The notes below the pieces were generated by a model. It did not search any database and had not been told where the DNA came from. It worked only from the letters and a program-made list of their open reading frames with translations. Below are positions 1 to 8,590 of a stretch of DNA of 64,000 nt, piece after piece. Made by a program: the position numbers and the translations under genes. Origin of the DNA: CBDCCV01 sp965215025 (GTDB taxonomy: Bacteria; Bacteroidota; Rhodothermia; Rhodothermales; Salinibacteraceae); NCBI GenBank assembly GCA_965215025.1, contig CBDCCV010000002.1:682001-746000 (forward strand), read 5' to 3'. Every line of letters starts with the position of its first letter. Within the stretch, counting starts at the first letter, position 1.

Positions 1-2
1 TC

Positions 3-320
3 TTCTGGAAGAAGGCCACGCCCAACGCGGCGCTCATCACGGCCATCCTCTCGATCCCGCTCTCGGCAGCGATGAAGTTCTTCCTGCCGGAGGTGGCTTT
101 CCTCAACCGCATGGAGGTGGCTTTCCTCAACCGCATGCTCGTGGTCTTCCTGCTCTCCGTAGCACTCATCGTGGCGATCTCCTACGCCGAGGGACGCGGC
201 CGCGAGCACCCGAAGGCCATCCGCATCACCGGCAAGGAGATGATCTCGGACCCGGTCTTCAACGCCGCGGCGTTCGGCATCCTCGGCATCACCGCTGCGC
301 TCTACGCTCTCTTCTGGTAG
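3..320 (+). CDS. Sodium/solute symporter (SLC5/SSS family), C-terminal end only
   Basis: The frame is open from base 3 and ends at the TAG at 318-320; the start lies left of the window. The translation has two hydrophobic segments (about residues 10-30 and 45-60), a charged loop with EGRGREHPKAI, and a last hydrophobic stretch ending in YALFW. The opening FWKKATPNAAL and this layout resemble the last helices of Na+/galactose-type symporters of the SSS family. Position immediately upstream of galK in the same direction suggests a galactose or related sugar uptake role; that is inference. A 24-base tandem duplication sits inside the gene. Confidence 0.72.
   Translation, partial: FWKKATPNAALITAILSIPLSAAMKFFLPEVAFLNRMEVAFLNRMLVVFLLSVALIVAISYAEGRGREHPKAIRITGKEMISDPVFNAAAFGILGITAALYALFW
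90..137 (+). repeat. 24-bp perfect tandem duplication inside the symporter gene
   Basis: Bases 90-113 and 114-137 are identical. The repeat adds eight codons in frame (EVAFLNRM twice) at the edge of a membrane helix. Confidence 0.95.
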
Positions 321-389
321 CACGCCTCACCGTCACTCCCCTACTTTCTGTTCACAGGTTTCCTCTTTCTGCTTACGCACTTCCCAGGT

Positions 390-1643
390 ATGGCACCTCC
401 ATCCTCCCGTCCCGAAGCTCTCTCCTCCCATACGGAGCGCCCCTCGCTTAGCGCGCGCGTCCTTCACGCGTTCCATGAACGGTTTGATGGCACACGAGAC
501 ACAGCACCGGTCGTCACCGGCCGGGCACCGGGACGGGTCAACCTCCTGGGCGACCATACGGACTACACCGGCGGCTTCGTCTTGCCGGCCACGCTGGGAC
601 ATGCCGTCTGCGTGGCTCTGCACCGGCGTGCGGATCAAGGTGTGCACCTCTACTCACTCGACTTCGATGAGGAGGTCACCTACTCACTTGCCGAGTCACC
701 TGCGTTTGAGTCGCTGCCCATGTGGGCGCGCTACGCCGCTGGTGTGGCCGAAGAGCTTCGGCGACGCAGCGGCCTGCCAGTCGGCTTCGAAGGCGCCATC
801 GGCGGGGACGTGCCCCTCGGCGCGGGCCTGAGTTCCTCGGCAGCGCTGGAAGTGGCGATGGCGGTGACGCTCGACGGCCTGTTCGACCTGGCCCTCGACC
901 CCGTCGAGACGGCCCGGCTCTGCCAGCACGTCGAGCACGAATACGTAGGCACCAAATGTGGCATCATGGACCAGTTTGCCTCCCGCCTGGGACGCCCTGG
1001 GCACGTGCTCTTCCTCGACTGCCGCACGCTCGACTACGAGCACATCCCGCTGCCGCTGCAAAACGGATCCTTCGACGACGGTGATTCTGGTGAAGCGTCG
1101 CTCGTGATCGCCGACACGGGCGTGAGCCGCGAGCTGGCCGACTCGAAGTACAACGAACGTCGTGCGGAGTGCGAAGAGGCCGCGCGCTTCTTCCAGCAGT
1201 TCGACGAAGAGGTTGAGACGCTGCGCGACGTCTCCCAAGCGCTTCTTGAGAAGCGTGGCGCGGATCTGCCGGCGGCGCTCTTGAAGCGCGCGCGCCACGT
1301 CGTGACGGAGAACCGGCGCGTCGAGGACGGCGCCGAGGCGTTGCGCGCGGGTCGCCTCAACGCCTTCGGAGAGCTCATGAGTGCCTCGCACGAGAGCTTA
1401 CGGGACGACTACGAGGTGAGCAGCGCTGAACTCGATGCGCTTGTGGAAGCGGCGCAAGGAACCAAGGGGGTTCTTGGCGCGCGCATGACGGGAGCGGGAT
1501 TCGGGGGCTGCACCGTGGCACTGGCTCGGCGCGAGGCGGTACCCGCGCTCAGGCGGCACCTCGAAACGCGGTACCAGGAGCGCTTCGAGCGCCGTCCTGA
1601 AGTCTATGTTGTCGAGCGGAACCTCGAAGCCGGTCTGCTCTGA
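390..1643 (+). CDS. galK: Galactokinase
   Basis: Phosphorylates D-galactose to galactose-1-phosphate with ATP, the first step of the Leloir pathway in the cytoplasm. The 417-residue product has the usual galactokinase length. It shows the N-terminal substrate signature (GRVNLLGDHTDYTGG, about residues 49-62; Asp replaces the more usual Glu of GEHTDY), the GHMP kinase ATP loop PLGAGLSSSAA at about 142-152, the catalytic-base region GIMDQFASR (Asp about 194), and the C-terminal glycine-rich GARMTGAGFGGC. It lies 69 bases after the symporter in the same direction, which suggests co-transcription, and is followed by a broken LacI-type regulator. Confidence 0.95.
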   Translation: MAPPSSRPEALSSHTERPSLSARVLHAFHERFDGTRDTAPVVTGRAPGRVNLLGDHTDYTGGFVLPATLGHAVCVALHRRADQGVHLYSLDFDEEVTYSLAESPAFESLPMWARYAAGVAEELRRRSGLPVGFEGAIGGDVPLGAGLSSSAALEVAMAVTLDGLFDLALDPVETARLCQHVEHEYVGTKCGIMDQFASRLGRPGHVLFLDCRTLDYEHIPLPLQNGSFDDGDSGEASLVIADTGVSRELADSKYNERRAECEEAARFFQQFDEEVETLRDVSQALLEKRGADLPAALLKRARHVVTENRRVEDGAEALRAGRLNAFGELMSASHESLRDDYEVSSAELDALVEAAQGTKGVLGARMTGAGFGGCTVALARREAVPALRRHLETRYQERFERRPEVYVVERNLEAGLL

Positions 1644-1786
1644 ACCAGCCCGTCAGATCGCACGGGCGTGTGGACTACGAGTCAACGAACGTCTCTCGAT
1701 CATGGCCGTGCAGTGGTTTTTTCGTACCGTGCACTACGCTACTTTACCGGTTCAATACCCCTCTGCTCAACTGCTGTCCCCGTTCG

Positions 1787-2759
1787 ATGAAGAACCCCAC
1801 CATTGCGGACGTTGCAAAGCGCGCCGACGTCTCAAAGGCCACCGTGTCAGCCGTCCTCAACGACAAGGACACCGTCAAAGACTCCACGCGCCGGCGCGTC
1901 CTGCGTAGCATCGAGGCGCTCAACTACCGACCCAGTGCTTCGGCCCGTCGGCGCTTTCGTGCGGGCACGAGCCAGAGCATCGGTTTGATCATCAAGGAGA
2001 CGGAGAATCCGTACTACGCAGAGGTCACGGCCGGCGTGCGGGACTTCGCCGAAGAGAAAGGCTACACCATCCTCGTCGCCAGTTCCGAAGGCTCTTACGA
2101 TGCCGAGCAACGCATCGTTGACCTCCTGGCGGCCAAGGATGTAGACGGTCTCATTATCACACCCGTCCTTGACAGCAAAGCCGACCTCTCGCACATCTTC
2201 GAATGCTAAGATGGCCGTTCAGCATCTGATCGCGCAGGGCCACGAGCGTATCGTCCACTTCGCCGGGCCGCCCTATTCGATGCACAGCGGGCAACGCGTC
2301 GAAGGCGTACGCCGGGCCTTCAGCGAAACGCACCTGGCGTTCAGCGACGCCTTCGTCGTCGAGACTGGAGCGCATCTGGAAGACGGCTATGAGGCGGGGC
2401 GGGCGTACTTCAAAGAGGTCGCGTTGGAGGAGCGCCCCACGGCCGTGACATGCTACAACGACCTCGTCGCTATTGGGCTGTTACGGGCCCTGAACGAACT
2501 CGGCCTACGCGTGCCGGAGGACATCTCGCTCATCGGACACGACGACCTGGACATCCTGGAGTATCTGCCCCAGCCGCTCAGCTCCGTGCGAATGCCGAAG
2601 TTCGAGATGGGTCGCCGTGCCGCGGAGATGCTCGTCCGCCAGACGGAAGTAAACAGAGCGCTCGCCCCGGAGAAGCTGTACCTCGATGCCGAGCTCATTC
2701 TCCGCGCCTCCGTCGTGGCGCTCAACAAGGAGAGCATAAAATTCCGTGGGGGCCGTTGA
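1787..2759 (+). pseudogene. LacI-family transcriptional regulator, broken by an internal deletion
   Basis: The chosen start is the ATG at 1787, directly before the LacI helix-turn-helix TIADVAKRADVSKATVSAVL, although the frame is open further upstream. The first part (to 2209) runs through the hinge and the start of the sugar-binding core, ending ...DLSHIFEC then stop. The second part continues in the +1 frame from about 2210 (AKMAVQHLIAQGHERIVHFAGP) through IGHDDLDILEYL to 2759. Between the two halves roughly 30-40 residues normally found in LacI proteins, spanning the core region before KMAVQHL, are missing, and the frame is shifted. The protein is therefore very unlikely to bind inducer normally. 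It may once have controlled galK/symporter or the degradation locus (inference). Confidence 0.85.
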
Positions 2760-2849
2760 CCCGTGACTCGCCGAATTTTGCTATTGGCCGGCAATCTTTG
2801 AGGGTGAACGAACGGTAGGAGCCGATGCCCCACACTTTATTTATGCTCT

Positions 2850-3138
2850 CGCCGCGTTCGGGACTGGAACCAGAAGAAAAAGCACTTCGGTGTGATTGCC
2901 GGCAAGTCCGTGCCCGCTGGCGGACCGGCGAAGCGGTTCGCCTTCGCGCAGGGCTACGACGAGAAGCCGAAGCGACGGCTCTTCGAGGTGCTCCGGAGTC
3001 AGGGTCTGCAGATGAACCTAGCGCGTCGTTTTCCTGTCGGATGGTGGAGACGACGTCAGGCAGCTTCAGCACTACATGAGTCCGTTCTCCGAGCACTACC
3101 TCGACTGGTTCCACATCACGATGCGCCTCACTGTGCTT
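2850..3138 (+). pseudogene. ISKra4-like transposase fragment
   Basis: The frame around 2859-3020 reads RDWNQKKKHFGVIAGKSV then GYDEKPKRRLFEVLRSQG, and after a frameshift near 3020 it continues VVFLSDGGDDVRQLQHYM and SEHYLDWFHITMRLTVL. These strings match my memory of the catalytic middle of ISKra4-family transposases. The N-terminus and the whole C-terminus are absent. The fragment stops exactly where the GGGG end of the inverted-repeat element at 3139 begins, so it looks interrupted by that element. Confidence 0.7.
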
Positions 3139-3216
3139 GGGGTTGCGGTAGCAGGCGGACAAAAAGCAACGAATCGGTGTTAGCGTCGCTTTTTGTCCGC
3201 CTGCTACCGCAACCCC
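3139..3216. mobile_element. TIME-like miniature inverted-repeat element, copy 1 (78 bp)
   Basis: Bases 3139-3167 and 3188-3216 are perfect 29-base inverted repeats (outer end GGGGTTGCGGTAGC) around a 20-base loop. Bases 3163-3216 are identical to 8955-9008, the right end of the longer copy 2, in the same orientation. The GGGG terminus and the GTTAGCG-type inner motif fit Tn3-family ends. It cuts the ISKra4 fragment on its left and abuts the 3' half of repA on its right. Confidence 0.75.
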
Positions 3217-3930
3217 ATCTGGGACCTGGATATTCTGATCTATTTCGCCACCTACATCAAGGAATGTGCCGCCAAGGGCGAGCCGAAACGCTACAGCTTC
3301 ACCGTGTCGGGCTACGACATTTTGACCTTCTGCCGCCGAGGAACCGGGAAAACCGAATACAACAACCTCCGGGCAGCCTTGCGGCGGCTTCAGTCCACTT
3401 CAGTTGAAACGAATATTCGTCTTAGAACGGCCATTGACCCGGAAACCGGAGATGAAGTGACCGCCGAAGAGTACAGCAATTTCAGTTGGATAGACCGCTG
3501 GAAGGAGCACCGGACCTGGCGGCGGAACTACCGCACCGGCAAGAATCAGCTCATTTCGGACGGCTTCGAGGTGCATCTTGCGGAATGGTTCGTGGATGGC
3601 TGCTGGAACGAGAAGCTGCTGCTGGCGATCAACCCGAATTACTTCGACCTGACCGGCGGCTATGAGCGGTTCCTGTACCGCATCGCCCGCAAGTTCTGCG
3701 GACGTCAGGAGAGCTGGAAGATCAGTATGCGCGGGCTGCACCGGCGCAGCGGCACGACGACCGCTTACAAGAAATTCTGCTACCGCATCAAGGAGACTAT
3801 CGAAGACGGCGCGATGCCGGATTACTTCTTCACGCTCTACGAGGACGCCAGAGGCGAGAAGCAGCTCGAAATCGCCAACCGCCCTACCTACACCGACAGG
3901 CTGCCTTTCGTGCTGGCTGCGACCTGCTGA
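3217..3930 (+). pseudogene. repA: Plasmid replication initiator RepA, C-terminal part
   Basis: From the shared ATCTG the frame reads WDLDILIYFATYI, then an RPA/RepA-type winged-helix initiator: YNNLRAALRRLQSTSVETNI, then NPNYFDLTGGYERFLYRIARK and CGRQESWKISMRGLHRRSG. These are the hallmarks of the Replication initiator protein A family, which binds origin iterons. The first eight residues of the longer open frame (from 3193) come from the inverted-repeat element and not from repA. The missing N-terminus is encoded at 8587-8777. As it stands the product lacks the first 63-64 residues, so it is probably non-functional. The iteron origin follows it directly. Confidence 0.88.
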
Positions 3931-3960
3931 CCAGGCCGGTTAGCACACGCCGTTAGCGGG

Positions 3961-4137
3961 CACGCGGTATTGCGGACCCTTGATGTTTAGAACGCCAAAA
4001 AAGCATTGTGGATAAGTCTGTTGGGTCGCACGTGATATTGCGGACCATACCCCCCGTTTTGACACGTGATATTGCGGACCCACTTCGTATAAAGAGATTT
4101 TAAACTTGTTTTTGTAAAGCTGTGGATTCGTGGATAA
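3961..4137. other. Plasmid replication origin (oriV) with three iterons and DnaA boxes
   Basis: Three direct repeats of CACGTGATATTGCGGACC type lie at 3961-3979 (variant CACGCGGTATTGCGGACCC), 4029-4046 and 4063-4081. A perfect DnaA box (TGTGGATAA, the complement of TTATCCACA) lies at 4007-4015 and a one-mismatch box at 4129-4137. An AT-rich stretch at about 4087-4120 is a plausible opening region. Position right behind repA is typical for this replicon type. Confidence 0.85.
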
Positions 4138-4140
4138 CCG

Positions 4141-4565
4141 CAATTTTCGCGCTTTATGCCTTCCGCCTGACGGCGGTAGAAATGCGTTCGCTACGCTCAC
4201 AAGCTGTTCCTTGACGGCTGCTTGTCAGCAGCCCGGCGGCGGCATCCGCCAGCGCGGGTGGGCGCGCTCCTGCCGCCGCTGCCTATCGGCCCGGTTAGGT
4301 GAGCACTTTCACCGCTGGGCGCTGCGCAGCAACCGCCGAGCGGTCAAGACCAGCCATGCCGAGCACAACCAGGGTTACGGCAGTGACGATAGAGAAAAAA
4401 GCTGTAAACGCTTTCCAAAACCCTTTCCGTCCGAGCTTGCAGCAACCGCCCCTTTCCTTTGCAGGGGTAACGCCGGTGCCCAACATCGCCGCTAAGGGGC
4501 CTGGCGAGGCCGCAGAGCGCCGTTAGGGGTGTTTTGAGTCGACACCTGAAAGAAAAGATCGGCGC
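4141..4565. other. Plasmid backbone, no convincing gene
   Basis: About 425 bases between the origin and the next gene. A 63-codon minus-strand frame at 4295-4486 has one hydrophobic segment (AFFSIVTAVTLVVLGMAGL) and could be a small membrane protein, but there is no clear ribosome site. The plus-strand frame at 4130-4495 has no recognisable feature. Confidence 0.4.
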
Positions 4566-4856
4566 TTAGAGAGGCTGTGAGGAGGCGGGAGGCGGCTGCC
4601 ATTCATTGGCTTCCCTTAGAAGCTGTAGCGCCTCGCGCAGCTCCTGGGGCGTCGGCATCCGTCGCTCGCCCTCATCGAACTGCAGCAGCAGCTTGACGCA
4701 GCGCAGGGCTTTGGCGTTCTCTTTCGCAAATTCCGATTCCGGGTTCCGCGAGTCGCGGCCGTAAAGGTCGCCCACCCGCTCCCGATGATCGAGCATCTGA
4801 TAGGCCGCGTGGCGGATAACCCGGTAGTCGTCAGCAGGCCGCTTGCGTTCAGCCAT
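4566..4856 (-). CDS. Hypothetical 96-residue protein downstream of PIN toxin
   Basis: The frame begins MAERKRPADDYRVIRH and is rich in charged residues, with no signal peptide or membrane segment. It starts 12 bases after the end of the PIN-domain gene and in the same direction, so the two probably share a transcript with the gene at 5282-5566. I do not recognise the family. Codon use resembles that of its neighbours. Confidence 0.6.
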   Translation of the reverse strand: MAERKRPADDYRVIRHAAYQMLDHRERVGDLYGRDSRNPESEFAKENAKALRCVKLLLQFDEGERRMPTPQELREALQLLREANEWQPPPASSQPL

Positions 4857-4868
4857 GCGCGTTGAGCC

Positions 4869-5285
4869 TTACGGCAATGGGATGATGTCGAGCGCCGCGC
4901 CGCTTTCGGTGCGGTAGACGAAGAAGTCCGAGTCCAGCGTCAGCACCTGGGCGCGGGCCTGCTTTTCGACCATCCGCACCAGGCAGGCATCGGCCAGGTC
5001 CATCGGCGTATCGTGGTAGCGCTTTAGCAGCCGTTGCAGATCCTCGATCTCCGGCGGCATGGCGTAGGCAATGCGAATGGCTCCGGTGCGTACCAACTCC
5101 AACACGGTTTCGGTGTCCACGCCGGAGCGTTTGAGCAGGTGCGCCGCCTCGGTAAGTACCGGCTCGCATGTTAGAAACGGCAGCGGCAGCGCAGCGAACT
5201 GTTCTTTGGCCCATTCGTGATCCGGCTCGCGCCGGTCGAGGTACGCCACCAGCGGGCCGGTATCGAGCAGAACGGGTTTGCTCAT
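4869..5285 (-). CDS. PIN-domain protein, probable VapC-like ribonuclease toxin
   Basis: The 138-residue protein has the PIN layout: LLDTGPLVAYLDR near the N-terminus (first acidic residue Asp8), an internal acidic residue in LTEAAHLL, and MDLADACLVRM plus LTLDSDFFVYR near the end. PIN toxins are Mg2+-dependent RNases. Its ATG overlaps the stop of the upstream small gene (ATGA at 5282-5285), the usual coupling of antitoxin and toxin. It would act in the cytoplasm and serve plasmid maintenance (inference from context). Confidence 0.85.
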   Translation of the reverse strand: MSKPVLLDTGPLVAYLDRREPDHEWAKEQFAALPLPFLTCEPVLTEAAHLLKRSGVDTETVLELVRTGAIRIAYAMPPEIEDLQRLLKRYHDTPMDLADACLVRMVEKQARAQVLTLDSDFFVYRTESGAALDIIPLP

Positions 5286-5566
5286 CGCATCGAGCTTTTG
5301 CCGAAGTCGTCCATGTATTTCGGGTTGCTCAGCAGGTCGCCCGGCCCTTTGCCGATGCCCGCCAGGTGCTTGATGCGCTCATAAGGGACGCGCTTCACGC
5401 CTGGCAGCGGGTGGCTGTGGTCGTCGCCTGCGGCGGGTTCGTCGGTTTGCTCCTGCCGCTGCTGCATCCTTTGCTTGAGATCGCCCAGGATGCGGGCGGC
5501 CTCGGCCTCGCGCAGATCGGGGGGCAGGGCGTCGAGCTGGTGCTTGAGCTGTTCGGTTGCGGTCAT
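5282..5566 (-). CDS. Putative antitoxin partner of the PIN toxin
   Basis: I chose the ATG at 5566 because GAGGAA lies about ten bases upstream; the frame is open to 5677 but the extension looks non-coding. The 94-residue product begins MTATEQLKHQLDALP, is acidic and helical in the first half, and ends with KYMDDFGKSSMR. Its stop overlaps the start of the PIN gene by four bases. The assignment as antitoxin rests on size and position; I do not recognise the sequence family. Confidence 0.65.
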   Translation of the reverse strand: MTATEQLKHQLDALPPDLREAEAARILGDLKQRMQQRQEQTDEPAAGDDHSHPLPGVKRVPYERIKHLAGIGKGPGDLLSNPKYMDDFGKSSMR

Positions 5567-5757
5567 GGCTTGATTCCTCATTTTACCCGGTATTCTACCC
5601 GGTTGCAGCGCCAGCGGCAAGGAAGGTTCCTTCAATGCGAGAAGGCGGCCGGTGCGAGACTGGCGGCCTTCTTCCACTTGGTACGGCTGCCGGCACTCCT
5701 GCCGAGCCGCAGGCCCAATCCTAAAGGGCTTCCATTTGGTTGTCTACTCCGGGGGTA

Positions 5758-5802
5758 GCTGGACGCTGATCGCGTCCAGCGTAGGGGGCAGCGCCCCCTT
5801 TT
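5758..5802 (+). terminator. Two stacked hairpins, the second followed by a T run
   Basis: GCTGGACGC (5758-5766) pairs with GCGTCCAGC (5772-5780). GGGGGC (5784-5789) pairs with GCCCCC (5793-5798), followed by TTTT. Rho-independent style on the plus strand; the gene to the right is on the minus strand and ends at 5812. Confidence 0.55.
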
Positions 5803-5811
5803 GTGACGTTA

Positions 5812-6114
5812 TTATTCGACCAGTTCGACGTCGGCAACTTTACGCAAGCCTTCATAGAGCTGAAAACTATTTGCATCCATTTTTTCTTTGGGGGCTTCCT
5901 CAACCAGAAATCTCGCAGTTCCTATTGAGGGGCTTCCTTGCTTTTGAGGCGGAGTTTCAAAGTTCATTACTATTGTCCATCCTCCCGATTGCGGCCATTC
6001 AGGACCGTCATCTGGAAACTTTGCTATCGTCGCGTACTGATGCCCTGCTGGTAGAACTGATCGTCCGCCTTCCTCATAGGGTAGCCAAGTAACAATTGCT
6101 TTACGGGTAATCAT
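5812..6114 (-). CDS. Hypothetical 100-residue protein coupled to the secreted protein upstream
   Basis: I chose the ATG at 6114 because it overlaps the TGA of the upstream gene (ATGA at 6111-6114), a translational-coupling arrangement. The N-terminus is MITRKAIVTWLPYEEGGR. The string LPYEEGGR resembles small beta-barrel proteins related to the C-terminal domain of EF-Tu, a weak resemblance from memory. There is no signal peptide. Base composition is visibly lower in GC than the rest of the window. Confidence 0.6.
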   Translation of the reverse strand: MITRKAIVTWLPYEEGGRSVLPAGHQYATIAKFPDDGPEWPQSGGWTIVMNFETPPQKQGSPSIGTARFLVEEAPKEKMDANSFQLYEGLRKVADVELVE

Positions 6115-7310
6115 GGTAAGATTCGTGCATGTGCATTTTTGAGGTTTTCCTTTTGAGCGAACCAAGCAGGGCCGATGAAATCCCAGTTTGACCCCAGAAA
6201 CTTAAATTTTTCTGCGTCTCCTTGAGGCACTAAAATTTCTGCAATCCTATGCCCTTGCTTATTCAATTTTTGCCCCCATTCGTCAGCATTTTCTTTTGTG
6301 TTTGTAAGATACTTACCATTTTCCGGACCGTAACCAAAAACAAATGCGAGAGTTGAGGTTTTGTCTATCTGTTCAGCTTCTTCCAGACTAACTCCCCGAT
6401 AGTATAGATACAGAGGTTCTCCCGACTTGCAGGCCTCTCGAACAACTTTGACCCCGACTTCTCCGAAGTATTTTTCCTCGAGTTCTTTTTCAAGTGGATC
6501 AACGGCGATCTCGCTGGGCACCAAAATAATCCGTACAGCTAGTAACGCAGGGTTCGGGGAGGTGAGTCTCGCCTTGAACCACGCGCCAATTTCTCGAAGG
6601 TCCCTCAGAAATCTGGCATCGTAGAAGGGATCAGTAAGATCGTCAGAGCCGGAACCGCCGATCAGAACTTCGTCATCTGCAAAGGTTTGAGAGGTGTTGA
6701 ATTCACATTCTGACGGCTGTTCTTCATTACTCCAACTTACGGCTGCCTTGAAAAGCTTTCTGATGCGACCTTCATTTCCCTTCGGTGTTATAGCAACCGT
6801 GAAAGTGTCGGCGTTTGAGTTTACTTGGGCCACATACTCGCTGTAATTATCAGGCTCAAAGATACTGGTATGACACGACTCAAAGTAGATCGTGCCTTTA
6901 CTCGAGTTGCCTTCAATCCGAATTGCTGCTAAATCATCCTTGCTCGGGTAACGGGCGCCGCGGGTGTGCCATTTACCATCCAAGAACTGCCAGCGAGGAG
7001 CAGGCGGGTTAGCCATGACCCTTATGTTGACCACACTCAAGATGGCTCGTGTGTCAGGGCCTCTATAGTCTATTGATATGACCGATTCGGCCGAAGGATT
7101 GCCGAAAAGGTCAATGTTACGGTAGCTTACCTGCCCTTTGAGCAGGGGGCGGCCTACTAATTCGCTGTGACAAGCGCGGTCGCTGGTAGTCGAAGGACGT
7201 GCGTCAGTGATGATTAGACCGTAGATCTTGTTACCCGCATCTTCCTGCCCCACCGCAGTCAGCGGCAGGAGGAGCGAGAGGGCGAGCAGCAGCGGGAATG
7301 TTCGGCGCAT
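6111..7310 (-). CDS. Secreted hypothetical protein, 399 residues
   Basis: The first 21 residues (MRRTFPLLLALSLLLPLTAVG) form a clear Sec signal peptide. The mature part has several cysteines (for example CHSELVG and FESCHTS) and no motif I recognise. The region is lower in GC than its neighbours, consistent with separate ancestry of this plasmid cargo. It is coupled to the small gene at 5812-6114. No function can be assigned. Confidence 0.7.
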   Translation of the reverse strand: MRRTFPLLLALSLLLPLTAVGQEDAGNKIYGLIITDARPSTTSDRACHSELVGRPLLKGQVSYRNIDLFGNPSAESVISIDYRGPDTRAILSVVNIRVMANPPAPRWQFLDGKWHTRGARYPSKDDLAAIRIEGNSSKGTIYFESCHTSIFEPDNYSEYVAQVNSNADTFTVAITPKGNEGRIRKLFKAAVSWSNEEQPSECEFNTSQTFADDEVLIGGSGSDDLTDPFYDARFLRDLREIGAWFKARLTSPNPALLAVRIILVPSEIAVDPLEKELEEKYFGEVGVKVVREACKSGEPLYLYYRGVSLEEAEQIDKTSTLAFVFGYGPENGKYLTNTKENADEWGQKLNKQGHRIAEILVPQGDAEKFKFLGSNWDFIGPAWFAQKENLKNAHARILP

Positions 7311-7393
7311 GGCATCACCCGGCGCGGGGTCGTCAGATGAACGGTATTGACCCGGCTCTTAACACGCCCTTCACAATGGCGCGGTTCCTGTTT

Positions 7394-7945
7394 TTACTCC
7401 CCTTCCTGCACCGTCATTTTCTCAATCACCGCGCCGCTTTCCTCGGCGCGTTCCTGCCTGCCGTCCCACTGGCGCAGGTAGAGGGCGCTTTCCTGTTGCA
7501 GCGCCTCGATGACGGGCCGCAGGCGTTTCCCCTCGATGGTGACGGCCAGGCCGGTACAGAGCAGGCTTGCCAGCTCTTCGCCTTCGTAGCGGATGGGCAG
7601 GATATGCCCGTATGGAATCAGCAGGCCGGAGCCGTCCGCAAAGCGCACATCCAGGCGCAGTTGCCGCTCCTTGTTCGGGGCCACGAAGAAGGCCCGGTAC
7701 TGCCCGCCGGCGACGTTTTCGGCATCCCCCGTTGGCGCCGGCGCCGGCGGCGTGTCGGATTTGACCAGCTCGGGGGCGTGCCCGGCGAAGGGCTTTCCCT
7801 TCTGCCGGTGCTTCTCCAGGAAGTTAAGCTGCTTGCGGTTATCGCTCAAAATCCGGCCCCCGGTCGTCTCGTTCGTGTTCGCGGTCGGTTTCTTTTTGCT
7901 GCCAGGTTTTCCCGGCGTCTTTGCTGGTGTCTCTGGCCTCTCCTC
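7394..7945 (-). pseudogene. 5'-truncated plasmid gene of unknown function
   Basis: The minus-strand frame is open across this stretch, and its last ~180 codons look coding: a basic, proline/lysine-rich linker (KTPGKPGSKKKPTANTNE) followed by a compact domain (YRAFFVAPNKERQLRLDVRF then ILPIRYEGEELASLLC). No start codon with a ribosome site is visible before the frame runs into the oppositely oriented resolvase remnant, so the 5' end appears lost at that junction. Family not recognised. Confidence 0.5.
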
Positions 7946-8590
7946 GCTCAGCCTATTACCGGGTTTCGACCGAGCGGCAAGGCCGGAGCGGGCTGGGCCT
8001 GGATGCGCAGAAAGTCGCGGCCCGCCAGCACGTCGCGGCGGCCGGGGGCGAGCTGGCGGCCGAGTACACCGAGACCGAGAGCGGCCGGAAGGGCGACCGG
8101 CCGGAGCTGTCGGCGGCGCTGGCCCATTGCAGGCGCGAGGGGGCAACGCTGCTGCTGGCGACGCTGTAGGCTGGCCCGGAAGGTGCATTTCATCAGCGGG
8201 CTGATGGAATCGAAAACGCCTTTCGTGGTGGCCGACATGCCGACCGCCGGGCCGTTTGAGCTGCACATCCGGGCGGCGATGGCCGAAGAGGAAGGCCGCA
8301 AGATCAGCGAGCGCACCAAAGCCGCCTTGAAAGCGGCGAAGGCGCGGGGCGTGAAGCTGGGCAATCCCGATCTGGACACGGCCAATGCGGTGCGCATCCG
8401 AAACGCCGATGCGTTCGCCCGCTCGATGGCGACCACCATCGAGGAGCTGCGCGGCCAGGGCGTCGTTAGCCTGCGGGCCATTGCTGCGGAGCTGAACCGG
8501 CGCGGGATGCCCACGGCCAGCGGCAAGGGGCGCTGGCATCTGCCCACCGTTCATGCTCTATTGCAACGAATCGAAAGGGTTACGAAATGA
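7921..8590 (+). pseudogene. Serine recombinase (resolvase/invertase), frameshifted
   Basis: From 7951 the frame reads AYYRVSTERQGRSGLGLDAQ, the N-terminal resolvase motif with its catalytic Ser in RVST, then YTETESGRKGDRPEL. It stops at 8169 (LLLATL then TAG). Two bases are missing there relative to the usual LDRLARKV; the protein continues in the next frame as RLARKVHFISGLM through AAMAEEEGRKISERTKAAL to a C-terminal helix-turn-helix region. The true start is not identifiable because the 5' end meets an unrelated gene. The stop TGA overlaps the repA start (ATGA at 8587-8590). It probably resolved plasmid multimers (inference). Confidence 0.82.

Noticed and set aside
4130..4495. Plus-strand 121-codon frame after the plasmid origin
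   Set aside because: No motif, no ribosome site and unlike-protein composition; it starts inside the origin's DnaA box region.
4270..4535. Integron attC-like sites (GTTAGGT near 4275; GCCCAAC near 4478 with GTTAGGG near 4524)
   Set aside because: The end boxes do not pair properly (GTTAGGG breaks the GTTRRRY rule), no inner paired boxes were found and no integrase gene is nearby.
7298..7950. Plus-strand frame leading into the resolvase as an extra N-terminal domain
   Set aside because: The sequence is antisense to a better-looking minus-strand gene and has no similarity to recombinase domains; it is only an open shadow.
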